From Mesostigma viride (taxonomy: Eukaryota > Streptophyta > Mesostigmatophyceae > Mesostigmatales > Mesostigmataceae): a stretch of DNA of 64,000 nt. The notes beneath the pieces are model-generated. The model was not told the DNA's origin. It saw only the letters and a list, made by a program, of their open reading frames with translations, and searched no databases. The stretch lies in NCBI GenBank assembly GCA_009746045.1, contig RPFO01000310.1:4118662-4182661 (forward strand), written 5' to 3'. Positions 1 to 11,700 of this stretch are shown piece after piece (positions within the stretch are counted from its first letter, which is position 1; every line of letters begins with the position of its first letter). The translations under genes and the position numbers were made by a program.

Positions 1-678
1 CTGCCACGGTGAGCGAGCAACCTCCTAGTGTGCCGCTAGTAGGAGCAGCCCGCTACCCCTGGTGCTGCCGTCATCCGCAAGGGGGCTGTGCTGATGTAGC
101 GTTGGCCCATGGGCTGGTGGGGGCGCAATCGGAAGCTGCAAGTTGTATTTTGCTAGATGCTCTTCCTGCCAGCCAAGTGGACAGCCTAGCGAGTAGCGCG
201 ATGTCCAGTTGGGTTGCTTGGTGCTGTGGGTGTCGGGAGGCAAGGCATGCCGTCGGTCACTCCCTGTGAACTTCACAGGTCTTCTCGGGGGCCCGTATGG
301 GGCGAAGACGGTTGTTTAGTGCGCTGCGTAGTGGCACAAAGAGGACCCTCATCCATGGATGGGCAAAGCGAAGGGTGTGCGTGCCCCCCTTGCCACATCA
401 CCCTCATTGGCATGAACAGGGTGGGGCATCATTGGGTTTTAGGGATGAACCCCTTAATGCAAACCCTATACTACTGCATCGCCTACAGACAAGCTGGTAG
501 GAGGGGTGCACTTGCCACGTGCTGATGCCCTTGGCCTGCTAATGCATGCCTGCTGCTACATGGCTGGGTGCGTAAGTGTGCTAGCATACACCTGCGGGCG
601 TACGCCTGTGCTGGTTGTCGTCCCTGCTTCACCGTACGGCATGTGTGCTCGTGTGTGCGCATGCTTGGAGCGGTCCAG
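1..678. other. No assignable gene; probable intron or upstream part of the SAC3-like gene
   Basis: Several short open frames exist on both strands, but none has a recognisable domain or a convincing exon structure. The SAC3-like gene that starts to be readable at 679 needs upstream exons. Those either lie in this stretch unrecognised or fall outside the window. Confidence 0.4.
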
Positions 679-2290
679 GCTGAGCGCTGCCATCCGCAAC
701 GACCCGCTCGTCGTCCACGCGCTGCAGACGCGCTCGGCGGTCGCCACGCGCAACTACGTACGATTCTTCCGGCTGTACGCCACCGCCACCGAGCACGCCA
801 AGTACCTCATGGGTATGTGCCGTGCATGGGCATGTTCTCCCTTCCAACATGGGTACCTGAGGATGTGCCCCTCCCGTGTGCCCCACCAAGAGCTTAACCG
901 CAGGGCGCGCTGAGGGCACAGGGATCATGCGTAGGGAGCGTGGGGTGTGGGGGGGTTCACGGCCAGCAATGAGCCGGGATTTTGATGTCTACGTACACCC
1001 TTGTACGTGTGCTTGTGCGCTGTCCCCCACCACGTCTAACAAGATGTAAATACTTCGCGATGAGTTATAAACAAGATATAAAAACTTCGCGATGAGTTAT
1101 AAACAAGATATAAAAACTTCGCGATGAGTTATAATCTCTTTGTCAGCATCACAGTTGCCATGTCCTGTCACACGTCACTGAAAGCAGGAGGATGGCTGTC
1201 GAGCCTCAATGGTTTGCTGGGGGACTTTCATGCTGCCTGCCTCCTACAGTTGCTGTGCTCATCATTTGGATGCTGTTTTTTTTTTTTTTGCCGCTATCCT
1301 CCCCCATCCACCCTCATCCACCCCCATGCCCGCACCCGCCACCACGGCATTCGCCACCCTGTCCCCTCACGGTTCTGCCCCCCCCCCTTCATCAGACACG
1401 GCGGCGGAGACGGTTCGCTTTGACGCCGCCGTGTGCATGTGCAAGGTCTACCGCCCCGCCGTCCCGCTGGCCTACGTCGCACGGGCGCTCGGGTTCTGTG
1501 AGCCAGACACGACGCCGGCAGCTGCCACCGAGGGGGACGGGGGGGGAGCCGAGGTGCCGGCGCAAGCATTAGAGGACTGCGAGGAGTGGCTGCGGCAGCA
1601 TGGGGCCACGCTGGCCAAGGCACCGGATGGGACCGATGTGTTTGACACCAAGGTGAGCGTGTGGATGTGCTGGACACCAAGGTGAACAGGCGCGGGCTGG
1701 TGACGGCTGTTGGTTCGATAGGGCTTGTGCCGTAAAAGGATGATGCCGAGCACCTTGGCGTAATGCTTGGATTGTGCATCACCATGTGCAACACGATAGA
1801 AATACGGTGGATCCTGGGGTGCAGAGAAAAAGGGGGAGGCAGTAGCTGGGGAAACCATGGAGTAGCTGAGCCTTTTAATCTTCGGTGTGTCTGCGTGTGC
1901 GTTTGTGGCTTGGCGGAGCGATATTTCGTGCCCGACTGCTTGTGGCTTCTGTGTGGCTTGTGGCATCTGCACATGGCTGGCTTGTGACGCCTGTGCACGC
2001 CCCGCTTGTCTCGTCTGATATCGCTGGCCGGTGACATCTGCTCTACTTGTGGATTGTGACCTCTGCTTGCGGTGCCGGTGCCCATGCGTGACGTCTTCTT
2101 GCGGTGCCCATGCGTGACGTCTTCTTGCGGTGCCCGTGCGTGACGTCTTCTTGCGGTGCCCGTGCGTGACGTATGCCAGGCAAGCGCTGGCCAGCTGTTC
2201 ATCCCCGAACCGGAGGACGCGGTGGCCCACGGCGACGCCACGCTCGCGGTGGAGGACTTTTTGCACTCCATCAAGATGCCGCCATCATAA
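679..2290 (+). CDS. SAC3/GANP-family protein, 3' exons only (partial gene)
   Basis: Three exons can be joined in phase: 679-812, 1396-1652 and 2180-2290, ending at TAA 2288-2290. The first reads LSAAIRNDPLVVHAL and NYVRFFRLY, and the codon split across intron 813-1395 restores YLMD. The second carries VCMCKVYRPAVPLAYVARAL and EDCEEWLRQHGA. Runs like NYxRFFxLY, YLMD and a later V/I-xxVLGF are typical of the SAC3/GANP/THP3 family, whose members act in TREX-2 mRNA export or resemble proteasome-lid subunits. Donors are GTATGT and GTGAGC; acceptors are CAG. The third exon reads GQLFIPEPEDAVAHGDATL and ends the protein soon after. The N-terminal part is missing. The donor at 1653 is repeated 28 bases downstream. 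The family call rests on remembered motifs; the exact subfamily is not decided. Confidence 0.72.
1040..1133. repeat. Three-copy tandem repeat in SAC3-like intron
   Basis: A unit of about 32 bp containing TACTTCGCGATGAGTTATAA is present three times head to tail in intron 813-1395, with only a few substitutions between copies. Confidence 0.9.
2069..2172. repeat. 26-bp tandem repeat running into a splice acceptor
   Basis: Four copies of a 26-bp unit containing CGTGACGTCTTCTTGCGGTG lead directly up to the acceptor at 2179. The last copy diverges from CGTGACGTC to CGTGACGTATGCCAG, which is the splice site used for the last SAC3-like exon. The array could influence acceptor choice. Confidence 0.85.
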
Positions 2291-5200
2291 CTGCTGCTGC
2301 ACGCCACCAAGATGCCGTAGGCGGGCTTGTTGCTGCACTCCATCCCAAGCTGTCTTGGTCGTTGCTCTGATGCTTTATGTCTGGGACCGCGGTACTCCAT
2401 CACGCTAACATGGCCGTGCTGTCCCTGCACGCCATCCAGTGGCCATGAGGGAGGTGGGCGACTCTCGCGACGATTGCTGCTATGCCAGCTTGCTTGCTGC
2501 GGAGGCGAGAGGCAAGTGGACGCGTCCCGCCAACATGCGCACCCCCCCCCCTTACTCAAGGCATGCCCCACAAGGGTGGGGTCACCAAGAAGAGGGGACT
2601 ACGCCGCTGTCACATGTCGCGGCGGCCGTCGCCCAAGCAAGCCTCAGGGGCGCATGCCATGCTTGTTCTTGGCACCATCCAATAAAGTCACTTCTTGCTT
2701 GTGTTGTTTTGCAGGTCGGGAGAAGCGTGCCGTTCGACAACCGGGCGTGTGGTGGGACAAGAAACCGGACAGCAGGACCTTTAGTCAATGTTGCCACACT
2801 TCCTTTGATGTCGCAGAGGTTTCATCAATGATCGGCGCTGGCAGTCATCCGGAAGCAGCCCTGTTCTCACCCCTTACATGTTTTCAAACCAGGCATTTCT
2901 TTCGCCAGTACCGCCGCAAAGCCGCCGAGAAGCCGCCGAGAAACTGAGGGATGCCACCCATGCGCGTGCGGCACCGGACGCCTGGGTGTAAGCAGGCAAG
3001 GGGGCGAGGATTTGCACACAAGGAAGGGTGCGGCCCGCAAGCACCAACGTGTGAAGCAGAGGAGACCAAGATGGTTGCTGCCATGCTTGTTGGCGGTCAA
3101 ATTACCAACATGGTGACAGGCTCTGTGTTTGCCAGCATCTTTCACCGAAGGCTGCCGCGCCGCACCGACATTTGCCCAGAAATACGTGTGCCTGGGGCGG
3201 CGCGGCGAGGAACAAGGCCGCACAGGATCGAGGCGGAGGCCTTGCCTTGGTCATGAGGCGATGCCGGGAGATGTGGGTTTGGGGGGGGGATGGAAGGCTC
3301 CCGCAGTACCCGCAGTACCCGCAGTACCCGCAAGAGATTGTGTGAGATGATGGGAGGCATCCGCGCGCCTGGGAGCACGTGGTCCGGATCGCGCCGGGGA
3401 ACTGCCACCACCTTGCTTCTTGCGGCCGTGACGTTCCGTGGCCACAGTTGGTTATTTCTGGCATCACGTTGCTGCCGCAGCCTCATTCATCGCAGGGCAT
3501 GTTGTAATCTGTGGTGTTTGCTGTCATCCGCCATCATGACCACGAGCACGGGGGACATGGCGGTGTTGGTCTCAGGCAGGTGACGGGCTCTAGCCTGCCC
3601 CTGTCCTTGTGCGCTCGCTATGCTGGGGCAGGCACGCTCCCATGCCACTGCTACCCGAGTTTCGCCTGTGTGCTGTTCACTAGTGCCGCTCTGCTATTGT
3701 GTCCTCTCTTGTCAGACTGCCTCGAATCCCTCCACTTGGCCACGCCAGTCTTGTGCTGCCAGCCAGACAGGATGCCAACCCATCGCTGCCGTTGTGATCT
3801 GCCGTGGGCAAGTTACAGGCCAAGGCATTCTCCTTGCGGCTGCAACAGCGTCCATCTGCCGCTGCATCCTGGCCATGTTTTTCACCGGGTGGGGGGTGTG
3901 CGTCCCTCCATCGTGCCATGATGCATCTTTGCCTGCTGCCTGCAAGAACACCTCTGGTTGGTGCGCTCGTGTACACCCTGGGCTGCTCTGTGCGCCAGTG
4001 GGAGGGAGCCATGGTAGGGATGGGGTCATGGGGGCGGCATCCGTACGAGATGGCATCCAGAGCGCCACCACAATCGGCGGGGGCGGGCCAACCAAGGCAC
4101 AGTGGCCGTGATGAGCCCTGCCCTGCCGATCTACCTCAGGAATCAAGCACGCCGCCTCCTTCCTAAGGTTCCAAGTGCGCGTGGCTGGAAATTCGTGGTT
4201 GGGCACGCTCCTAATTGCACACATTGGCTTGTCCTTTCGCTACGCATCTCCAGCCCGAGCTCCCCCCGGTCCGTGTCCTCATGACCGGCAGGCACACGGG
4301 GGACGCTCGTGTGCACATGGCGTACCTGGGGTGATGGGGTAGTAAAGCGCGCAGCGCGGGGACTCGATCAGCGGGTGAACTGCCGGCGACCGCATTGGGA
4401 CATGCCTTCGTGTGTCCTTTCCCCATGGGGCTTGGCGGGGGGGTTGTTTCCAGCGTGGCTGGCAGGTGGTCCTGGTCAGCAGCGGAGGCGTGAGGAGGGT
4501 GCAAGGGGTCGTGGTCGGCGGTGGCTGGAGACCCGTAGCTAGTGCATCCGCATGTGTGACTGGCTCTGCCCATCGACAACAGCACAGCCGTTCACCTGCG
4601 GCGCAGTGTCAGTTATGGGTAAGGCCACAAGCCAGCTGTAAGGGGCCGCACTGCAGAAATTTTTAGGCACCACGGGCACAAATATGCAGCACATGGAAAG
4701 CATCACCACTTTTCTACAATGGAACGCTGTCCATGGTGGACATAGAGCATTCCTGTTTGCCACCGGCACAGTGTGGGATGCTTGCGTGTTGCGGATATGC
4801 CTGTGTCAGTGCGCGGGGTTCATGGTGGTGAAGACGGGGGTTGGGGGGTGGGGAGGGGGCGGGGGGGGGGGGGGGTGCGGGGCAGGCTGACCCTCGCCTT
4901 TCACTGCAGCAATCCATTTCCACAGTATATAAAGGCACGTCAACAGAAGATTAGTTGGGCAACCTTTTGCCAGTAAACTATCAGGAAATGGGGATGCAGC
5001 GGCAACGCAAGCTGGCGCTGTTAACTGAACCCTTTGCACAATGGCCATAATCTAACACACGCACACAGCGTAAGTGACATGTTGGCAACTGGAAGTTTTG
5101 GTCTCAGTGTGTTGTACTGACTTGTGGAGTGCACTAGGACCTTCCGATATAGGACTCTGTCAAACTTTATACCATGATTCTGCTTGGGAGTCATTTTCTT

Positions 5201-5800
5201 AGTCTTGGAGCGATGTTTTGGGACACTGCCTCCACACCCGGCTTAGCATTGCCGGGGGATTATTTATTTTATAGACATGCTGTTTCTGCATTCATTTTTT
5301 TTTTCAGTTTTTTTCGGCAGGAACTGCAGCTTGTAACTGTGACAAGAAAGATGGCACCTTTGCCTGACTCTTGAGCAAGCTACCATCCACACACGCATCA
5401 TGTAACACCACCAATCGAGGGGGACGTTGTACGTAGAGTGGCACGCTTTCATTGGGCTATCAAATGTAGCTAGGGTACCCTCCAGTGTATTTTTCTAAGG
5501 AGATTGGCGTTGTTGTCTCACTTCATAGTACTCCGTGGCATGCCCATGCATGCGTATGACACACAAGTACTTAAAGTTTACTTACTTACCCTCCAGTAGG
5601 CCTGAGAGTGAACATATATGCGTGTGCATTGGCCGGCAGTCATGATCAGTGTCAGAGTAGGGTCCAGGAACAAAGAATACACTACTATTAGTGAGACAAC
5701 TATTATTCGATGATCAGCCTCACAGGTACCTAATACATGATATGTTTTTTGTGCATGAACCCTGGGTATCAAGCCCAGCCGGGCCTGGCAGCCAGGTTAT
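2291..5800. other. Intergenic region without supported genes
   Basis: Only short open frames without family features are present. There is an AATAAA at about 2681, a four-copy CGCAGTACC repeat at 3300-3331 and a G-rich run at 4840-4875. A long open frame on the minus strand reaching into the SAC3-like exons is a shadow of GC-rich coding sequence. No RNA gene or transposon could be supported here. Confidence 0.5.
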
Positions 5801-5810
5801 ACGCCGCAAG

Positions 5811-5965
5811 TCCCGCACCTTCAAAGAGCAGCTCGTACAGGACATGGGGAGCCTAGGCCTCTCCGTGATTTGGAAAAAGATTATGGACAAGGCCTTGAGA
5901 GGTCATAGAGAACAACAAACCCCCTGCAGCGGGGAAGCCCCGTGTTTGCACACGTGGGAAGCATG
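5811..5965 (+). pseudogene. LINE ORF2 C-terminal fragment
   Basis: The stretch reading EDMG-type residues followed by LGLSVIWKKIMDKALR is related base by base to the LINE fragments at 34640-34800 (plus) and 55790-55990 (minus), which read MRGFGLSVKKMQNKV and an equivalent. It is the tail end of a LINE ORF2, 5'-truncated and without a usable reading frame. Confidence 0.55.
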
Positions 5966-6049
5966 CTATAGACGAGACCCCTAGGGTCGCGGGCACCATT
6001 GATATAGAGTTGGACTGTTTTCGTAGATAGCTTAGACCGGTCATGGAAT

Positions 6050-6130
6050 ATGTGCTACATCACCTCCCCACGGCGGCATTGAATTGAATTGAATTGAATT
6101 GTAACATAACTCCGTTGGGAGTATATGTAG
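6050..6130. repeat. Two LINE 3' ends meeting tail to tail
   Basis: The plus strand reads ATATGTGCTACAT, then CTCCCCACGGCGGCATT, then (GAATT)4, then the mirror image AACTCCGTTGGGAG and ATGTAGCACATA. Each half matches the LINE 3' terminus found at 8281, 35578 and 43884. A plus-strand LINE tail and a minus-strand LINE tail therefore abut in one pentanucleotide tract. Confidence 0.75.
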
Positions 6131-8110
6131 CACATAGCCCTTGAGAGGGGGGATATGGCCTATCATACATCCTAAGCTACTTCCTGCAAGGGTGGGAATG
6201 TAAGCTACCCCTGCTCTAGGTGCACCAAGGCACCGGCACCCTCATGGTCTATCACGCTATGCCCGGGGAAGGGGGGAGCATGCCTGTGAGGGGGAAGATC
6301 ATCATGGCTATACAAGAGCTATGGCATGGCTTCTCAGCAGAGAGTGACTCCCTGCATGGGCACAACATTACTAAATAAGGCTAGGCATCGTCTGGAGTGT
6401 GGCGCATCATAGGCACACATGTACATGATTACATAAAGCGCGTGGCTTAGCTGGGAATAGGGCCTCTAGGAGGCGTACATGTACATGGCCACGGTCTATC
6501 TATTCTACACTACTACTGCTGTATTCCCCTAAGCTGGGGCGTCTGGAGTCGCTGGGGCCGCGGGGGTCGCCTGCCAGGGCTTGTGGCCGACGTAGATGGC
6601 CGCCCCCTTCCAGTACACCGGCTGCCCCGCCTTGGTCTGTCGGAGCTGGAGGTAGGTCGGCCATAGCTCCCGTCGCCGTTGTTGCTGCGCCAGGGTCAAG
6701 TCGTCATCAAGGGTGAAGAGAGTCTTCTCGAGCCGCTTGCGGCGTCTGAGAAAAGAAATCTTGTCCGCCGGGGTCTTAAAGGTGAGAAGGAGCGGGGGCG
6801 GCCCTGCCTTACCCCGCGCGCGGGGAAGGCGGTGGGCGGCCAGCTCGATCTCACCAGTAAGGCCCATGCGATCAAGGATTTCTCTCTCAAAAGCACGCGC
6901 AAGCTTCTCGGAATTCTCACCTTCCTCCATCTTGAGATTCTTGACAATGACGTTGAGGCTGCGCTTGGCGAGCTCGGCCTCCTCGCGGAGGTCAAGCGTC
7001 TGCCGTTGAAGCTGGGCTGCGACGGCGGAGGTGGTGGAGGTGGTGTGTTGCTTAAGCATGTCCGCCCAGGTGGTGATGGGAGGAGCATCGCCGGCCAGGC
7101 CAGCAGGGGCTGGCTTGGCGGCAATGTCCTTCACCGCCTGGGCGGTGAGGCCTGCGGTGTTCTGCAGAACCTCGATAGCAATGGCGTTGTCCTTAAGACG
7201 CTGGTCGATGTCGCGGAGCTGGGCGGTGATGGAGTCGGTGGAGGCGGAGGGGGGGGGGGGGGTGGAGGCGAGGAGGGCGGCGGTGGCGGTGGGGATGGTG
7301 GGGAGCTCAGCAGCCAGCGTGCCGCCAATTGCCGCCACATCTGCAGCAATGGGCGTCACGTGCTGTGAGAGGGCATCGTGGAGGTGGCGGAGGAAGGTGG
7401 ATTCGGTAATGGGGGCGGGTTGCAGGAGGTCCGCGGCAGAGCGCTTAGTAAGGGTATAGAGAACTGCGAGCTGAAGGCGGGGGCGAGGCCAGCCGGCCAT
7501 GTTGGCCAAAGAAGGGGCGTCAGATACGCGGTCGGAAAACTTGCCGTCAGCTCCATTGCGGAAAAGGTAGGTTCTGGTAAGGAATTGCTCGCACATGGCC
7601 AGCAAGAAGGCGTGAGACCCGTAAAACACGAGCTCCAGTATTTTGATGGATGGCAATGCGAAAAAGGCAGGCCTGGCGATGTCGAATTCGGCAAAGAGCT
7701 GAGCAACGTCAAAATCACGCTCAGACCAGCTCGGTTCGGCTGGGCGGCTGCGTTTTGGCTCAGGCGAGGCTGAAGGCGAGGCAGGAAGCCCGGGAGGGTG
7801 CTGGACGACCACCAGTGCGCGACTAGTGGCAGCACTGCCTTCCGGCCCTGATGGCGAAGCTGCAGCCGGAGCTGCAGCCGTATTTTCATTGCCGAGCGCA
7901 GCCGCCAGGCTGCGTTGCGTCGAGGCGCGTTTATTCGCCATATAGTGCGTTATAGCTTTGGAAAATTATATCAGCATGTGCGTCTAAGAAAGACGAAGCG
8001 ATTGTGATATTCACAGCTGAATTCGGGGCTCAAACGTGAAAGTTATGAGCTCCGACAGCCATGGCTACCTCGTGGCTCGGGGCTCGTGGCTCGTGGCTCG
8101 TATGTGACGT
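6080..8110 (-). mobile_element. ORF1-only non-LTR retrotransposon (half-LINE)
   Basis: In minus orientation the element has a 5' leader (about 8110-7942) that resembles the leader before the ORF1 pseudogene at 38780. An intact ORF1 follows (7941-6529). A roughly 430-bp 3' noncoding segment comes next; related copies occur at 36000-36300 and partly at 38580-38730. The element ends with the GTGCTACAT...CTCCCAACGGAG terminus and an AATTC-type tail. There is no room for a reverse transcriptase between ORF1 and the tail, so this looks like a non-autonomous, ORF1-only LINE comparable in layout to mammalian HAL1. The exact 5' boundary is uncertain. Confidence 0.65.
6529..7941 (-). CDS. LINE ORF1-type RNA-binding protein, intact
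   Basis: This uninterrupted frame of 470 codons starts with MANKRASTQRSLAAALG. Residues 1-75 are Ala/Pro/Ser-rich with SASPEPKRSRP. Residues 75-190 form a conserved-looking segment (VAQLFAEFDIARPAFF, FYGSHAFLLAMCEQFLTR). Residues 230-345 are predicted coiled coil (DIDQRLKDNAIAIEVLQ). Residues 330-460 resemble the RRM-like plus C-terminal domain of L1 ORF1 proteins: SLNVIVKNLKMEEGENSEKL, AHRLPRARGKAGPPPLLLTF, LRRRKRLEKTLFTLDDDLT, RRRELWPTYLQLR and YWKGAAIYV. Such proteins bind LINE RNA in trimeric particles. The intact frame contrasts with two decayed relatives at 36499-37921 and 38830-40060, so the copy is probably young. No catalytic domain is present. Confidence 0.8.
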   Translation of the reverse strand: MANKRASTQRSLAAALGNENTAAAPAAASPSGPEGSAATSRALVVVQHPPGLPASPSASPEPKRSRPAEPSWSERDFDVAQLFAEFDIARPAFFALPSIKILELVFYGSHAFLLAMCEQFLTRTYLFRNGADGKFSDRVSDAPSLANMAGWPRPRLQLAVLYTLTKRSAADLLQPAPITESTFLRHLHDALSQHVTPIAADVAAIGGTLAAELPTIPTATAALLASTPPPPSASTDSITAQLRDIDQRLKDNAIAIEVLQNTAGLTAQAVKDIAAKPAPAGLAGDAPPITTWADMLKQHTTSTTSAVAAQLQRQTLDLREEAELAKRSLNVIVKNLKMEEGENSEKLARAFEREILDRMGLTGEIELAAHRLPRARGKAGPPPLLLTFKTPADKISFLRRRKRLEKTLFTLDDDLTLAQQQRRRELWPTYLQLRQTKAGQPVYWKGAAIYVGHKPWQATPAAPATPDAPA

Positions 8111-8144
8111 CGGCATGTTATAATTTAATTTCATTTCATTTAAT

Positions 8145-8345
8145 TTTTTTTTAGACCGGTAGGATTGCGTGTACCCACCCACCCACCCATCCATCCATCC
8201 GAGGGTTTTCTAGATTAGATTAGCTTAGAGTTAGATTAGTTCGGTTTCGCGGCTTTGCCCCCCCTCCATCCATCCACGGGAATATGTGCTACATGATCTC
8301 CCAAAGGAGTCATGTTATAACATAAATTTTATATTTTTTTTAATT
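8145..8345 (+). mobile_element. Remnants of two LINE 3' ends
   Basis: At 8150-8200 TTAGACCGGTAGGATTG is followed by a CCAC/CCAT tract, which is the 3' signature of LINE family B (also at 21085 and 38115). From 8208, AGATTAGCTTAGAGTTAG and GAATATGTGCTACATGATCT give the 3' signature of family A. No coding sequence is attached. Confidence 0.7.
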
Positions 8346-8576
8346 GTTTGTCTCACTCAACGCCATCCTAGAGATCACCTGCATGAGCTCCGGCCTGTAC
8401 ATCCACTATGGCGGGCATGTAGGTTGCAGCTAGATCTACCTCGAATGTCTCGTAGTTGACGAAATTGTAGTATACTACTGGAAAACTAGGTTTTATTAAC
8501 AGTTTATTTACCCGAAACAAATTGCCAATGAGACTAATCTCATGTCATTTTCAGGCACCTGTAAACATCACAAAGC

Positions 8577-8581
8577 TTACA
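8577..8581 (-). terminator. TGTAA poly(A) signal for the Fe-SOD gene (candidate)
   Basis: TGTAA on the minus strand lies about 208 bases past the SOD stop codon. TGTAA is the usual polyadenylation signal of chlorophyte algae. A five-base match is weak alone, so this remains a candidate. Confidence 0.4.
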
Positions 8582-8788
8582 GAAATGATAAATGAAACAC
8601 TATCTATGGATGGCGCTGCCTACGACAGTGGAGCCAGTAGCAACGAACTCCCAGACAATCTCCGTTACTAAAAACAAAGCGACTACCAGCACAGGCACAG
8701 AAAGTTACCTGTGGGCTATACTAAGACAATGCATGGAAGCTAGGCCGAAGGCAGCCATCGTCAGCAGCTCGTGCCCTATAGAAAGAAT

Positions 8789-11700
8789 TTAAGCCTTGAG
8801 GGCGGCCGTGAGGCGGGCAGCCACAGCGTCCCAGTTAACCAGCTTCTCCAGGAAGACGTTCATGTAGGCGGGGCGGGCGTTCTGCGCAACCATTCAGAAA
8901 GATAGTAGGAAGATAAACATTAGAAACTCGTTCACAGTAAGGCCGGCGCTGGGGGGGGGTGCGGGAGCCAGGGTTCATTTACAACCCGTGCAATGGTTGC
9001 CAACCTGGCGCTGCGTCAATCAACCTCCTCTGGAAACAGTGAATGATGGCTCTAAGCATCACCCCGCAGCAATCACATCATGCTTGATGCATTCCCAAGG
9101 GTGTGAAGGCAACATGGTGCTGCGATTCAGATTGGAATGCCCACCAGCGTTCGGCAATGCCATAACGCTCCAGTCTGCACGACGGCCACCTTTCCCAGAC
9201 AGCTGCCACATCCCAGTCACCGGGTTTACAGTAACAAACTAATGTGCTCAGGAAAGCAACTCAACATGTTCCGGTTCACATCGCGCATGCCATTGTCGCC
9301 TCATCATTGGGAGAGAGCATGTTCTGGGAAAGAAGCAGTGTACTTGAGACGCAGTGTACTTGAATGAGGCTGCGCACAAGGTAACACAATGAGCGATCAG
9401 CCGTGGGAACCCAGGGTGGGCAGAGGGGATGCACGATCGATGGGACACCGGATCGGAAGACGGCACAAAGGGTGAGCGGCGAGACGTACCATGTGGTCCA
9501 GGTCTGCATGGTTAGCAATGGGTGACGGCGCCAAGAAGCGTCCCATCGTTGAGGCAAGCACGAGGAAGAAGCGTGTGCAGCGAGGGCGGGGGCGCAGCCA
9601 CGGAGGTCCCGCGTGCAATCCACCCATGACGACAAAGAAAGAAGGCCAGACAGTGCAGGAGTGCCCACAGTCAGCAACGCACGCCGTATTAAAGTTGCTG
9701 GTATGAGCCAGATGTCATATGTGACCCACAGCAACGACAGTAAATGCACACATACCAGTCCCTCCTCCCGTGCTCCAGGGCACAGGACTGAGGACACCAT
9801 CGTGCCGGGGCACACCGGCAGGGTGTCACAACTGACCAACAAGCGAGAGGTCGTGCAGACAGTTGACTTTGTAATGAGCACCCATGCACAAGGGCAGGTG
9901 GCTGCACGATGCGCCCCAATGTGCGTGTGCTATAAATCATGTTAGCGGGGCACACTGTACCAGCCAATCGTGTGCTTGGATGCCCAACGAAGCGGAGCGA
10001 GCATGAAACCGTCGCTTGGCGCTCTTTCGACATACCCCGCAGCGTCCCATTGCGACTCTAATCTAATCCTGGCTACCTGCCACGGAGAGCACTGTCTGGG
10101 GATCATCGGGTCCCATCACCCACAGTAGGCACGCGTGTGAAAGGCCAAACAACCCTTTTGTAAGGCCAATGCCCTAGCCGAACACGGCCCTAAGGAGCGT
10201 GAAGCAAAGATGCGGCGGTATGCACGCCTTTCCCTTCCAAGGCAAGTGCACATCACAAATAGGAACACAACAAGGCTAAACCTAAGGCTACTCACAGTAG
10301 GCGTGCTCCCAGACGTCCATCGTCAGGATCGGCTGCACCGAGGAAGTCATCGTCATGTTGCCGAATTCGTCCCACGACCACATCTACCCAGCCAGCCCAC
10401 CCGACCCACCCGACCCATCCAGCAAACCCACAGGACAGCCCCAAGCCCCGGACACCCGCCACAATCCGAAGGAACGCATTACGCCCCCATGATCAGGGAA
10501 CGGCAGAGAACGGCAGAGAACGGCAGACGAGCAACAAAAAAACACCATGGGATCCCTGCCGGAAAACATTCCATATTTTCTAACCGTTAGCAGCCAGCTC
10601 TACAAATCAGCCGAAAAGCTTCAAATGCATACATCACATGCATGATTTTAAAAGGGGGCCAGTCAGGAGGCACCCCAACAGGCAGCAACCTTTGTGCAGC
10701 TTATGATGGGAGCAGCATGCAGGGCGGCACACAAACCACAACCCGACCAACAAACAAATAAACGGCAATGCCCTATGCTGCTACTACCACCCTGAGATGC
10801 CATGTGTGAACACCCCCCCCTCAGTCGTAGCCACATACAACCGACAACTCACACGGTGGAGGAGACCATTACCGCTGCCACTGTGACGCCGCTGCCAAAA
10901 CCTACAACAGCTGCGAAGCTGCGCGCCTCCTTGAGCTTAATTAATGTTCTCCTGCATCAGGCTGGCCATGGCCGCTGCTTCCGCCACCACCCTACTCCTG
11001 CATGCGCGCAGCGACTCTTCCAGGAGGTTCACCGACGGTGTGCACGTGCTCTTAAAAGGCGGGCGGTAGCTCATCCATGCTGAAAAGTTCCACTTTCCAT
11101 TGCATCAATCTAGCGATCCTCGCATGTAGGGAAAATCGTCCCAGACCCTACTGGAGTACATGTCAGCCCCATACCCTATGTGAGTGACATGCAAGCCTCT
11201 GGGCCCAAACATGTAAGATTTCGGCACTATCTCGATGGGACAGCTCCGATGTCCATCCATGTCAACTTGCAGAGTGCACTGCGACACCATTCTGCGCACT
11301 AAGTAGGGAGTCATCACATCCCTGTCCCGAATGCTGGTGTGCTATGCCGGCGTGCCACCGCTGATGCCTCTCACCGTGGAGCCCGTCACGACCGGGGTGA
11401 CCGCGTTGGGGGTCTTCTCAACAATCAGCTTGCCGCCCTTGACTGGGGGTGGGGTGGGCACGCAGTGGGTGGGGTGGGCGTGAAGGGAGGAAAGAGGAAG
11501 GAGGAGATAGAGTCAGCTGTCGTGCTCATGGTCAGCCCGCTTCAGTGCTCATGCCCGGTGACAGTACATTTCTTTCTGTTTTCTCTTTTCGAAGGCAAGT
11601 AGGTTGCCCAGCGTAGAAACCAGGGTTGGACGTGAAGGGTTTACGTTACGTCATTTACGAAATTGTGTGGTTTACGTACCTTGGTTTACGTCGCTTTACG

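Noticed and set aside
1294-2571. 425-codon open frame on the minus strand
   Set aside because: It runs antisense to two SAC3-like exons and a tandem repeat, has no recognisable features, and is explained by GC-rich coding sequence on the other strand.
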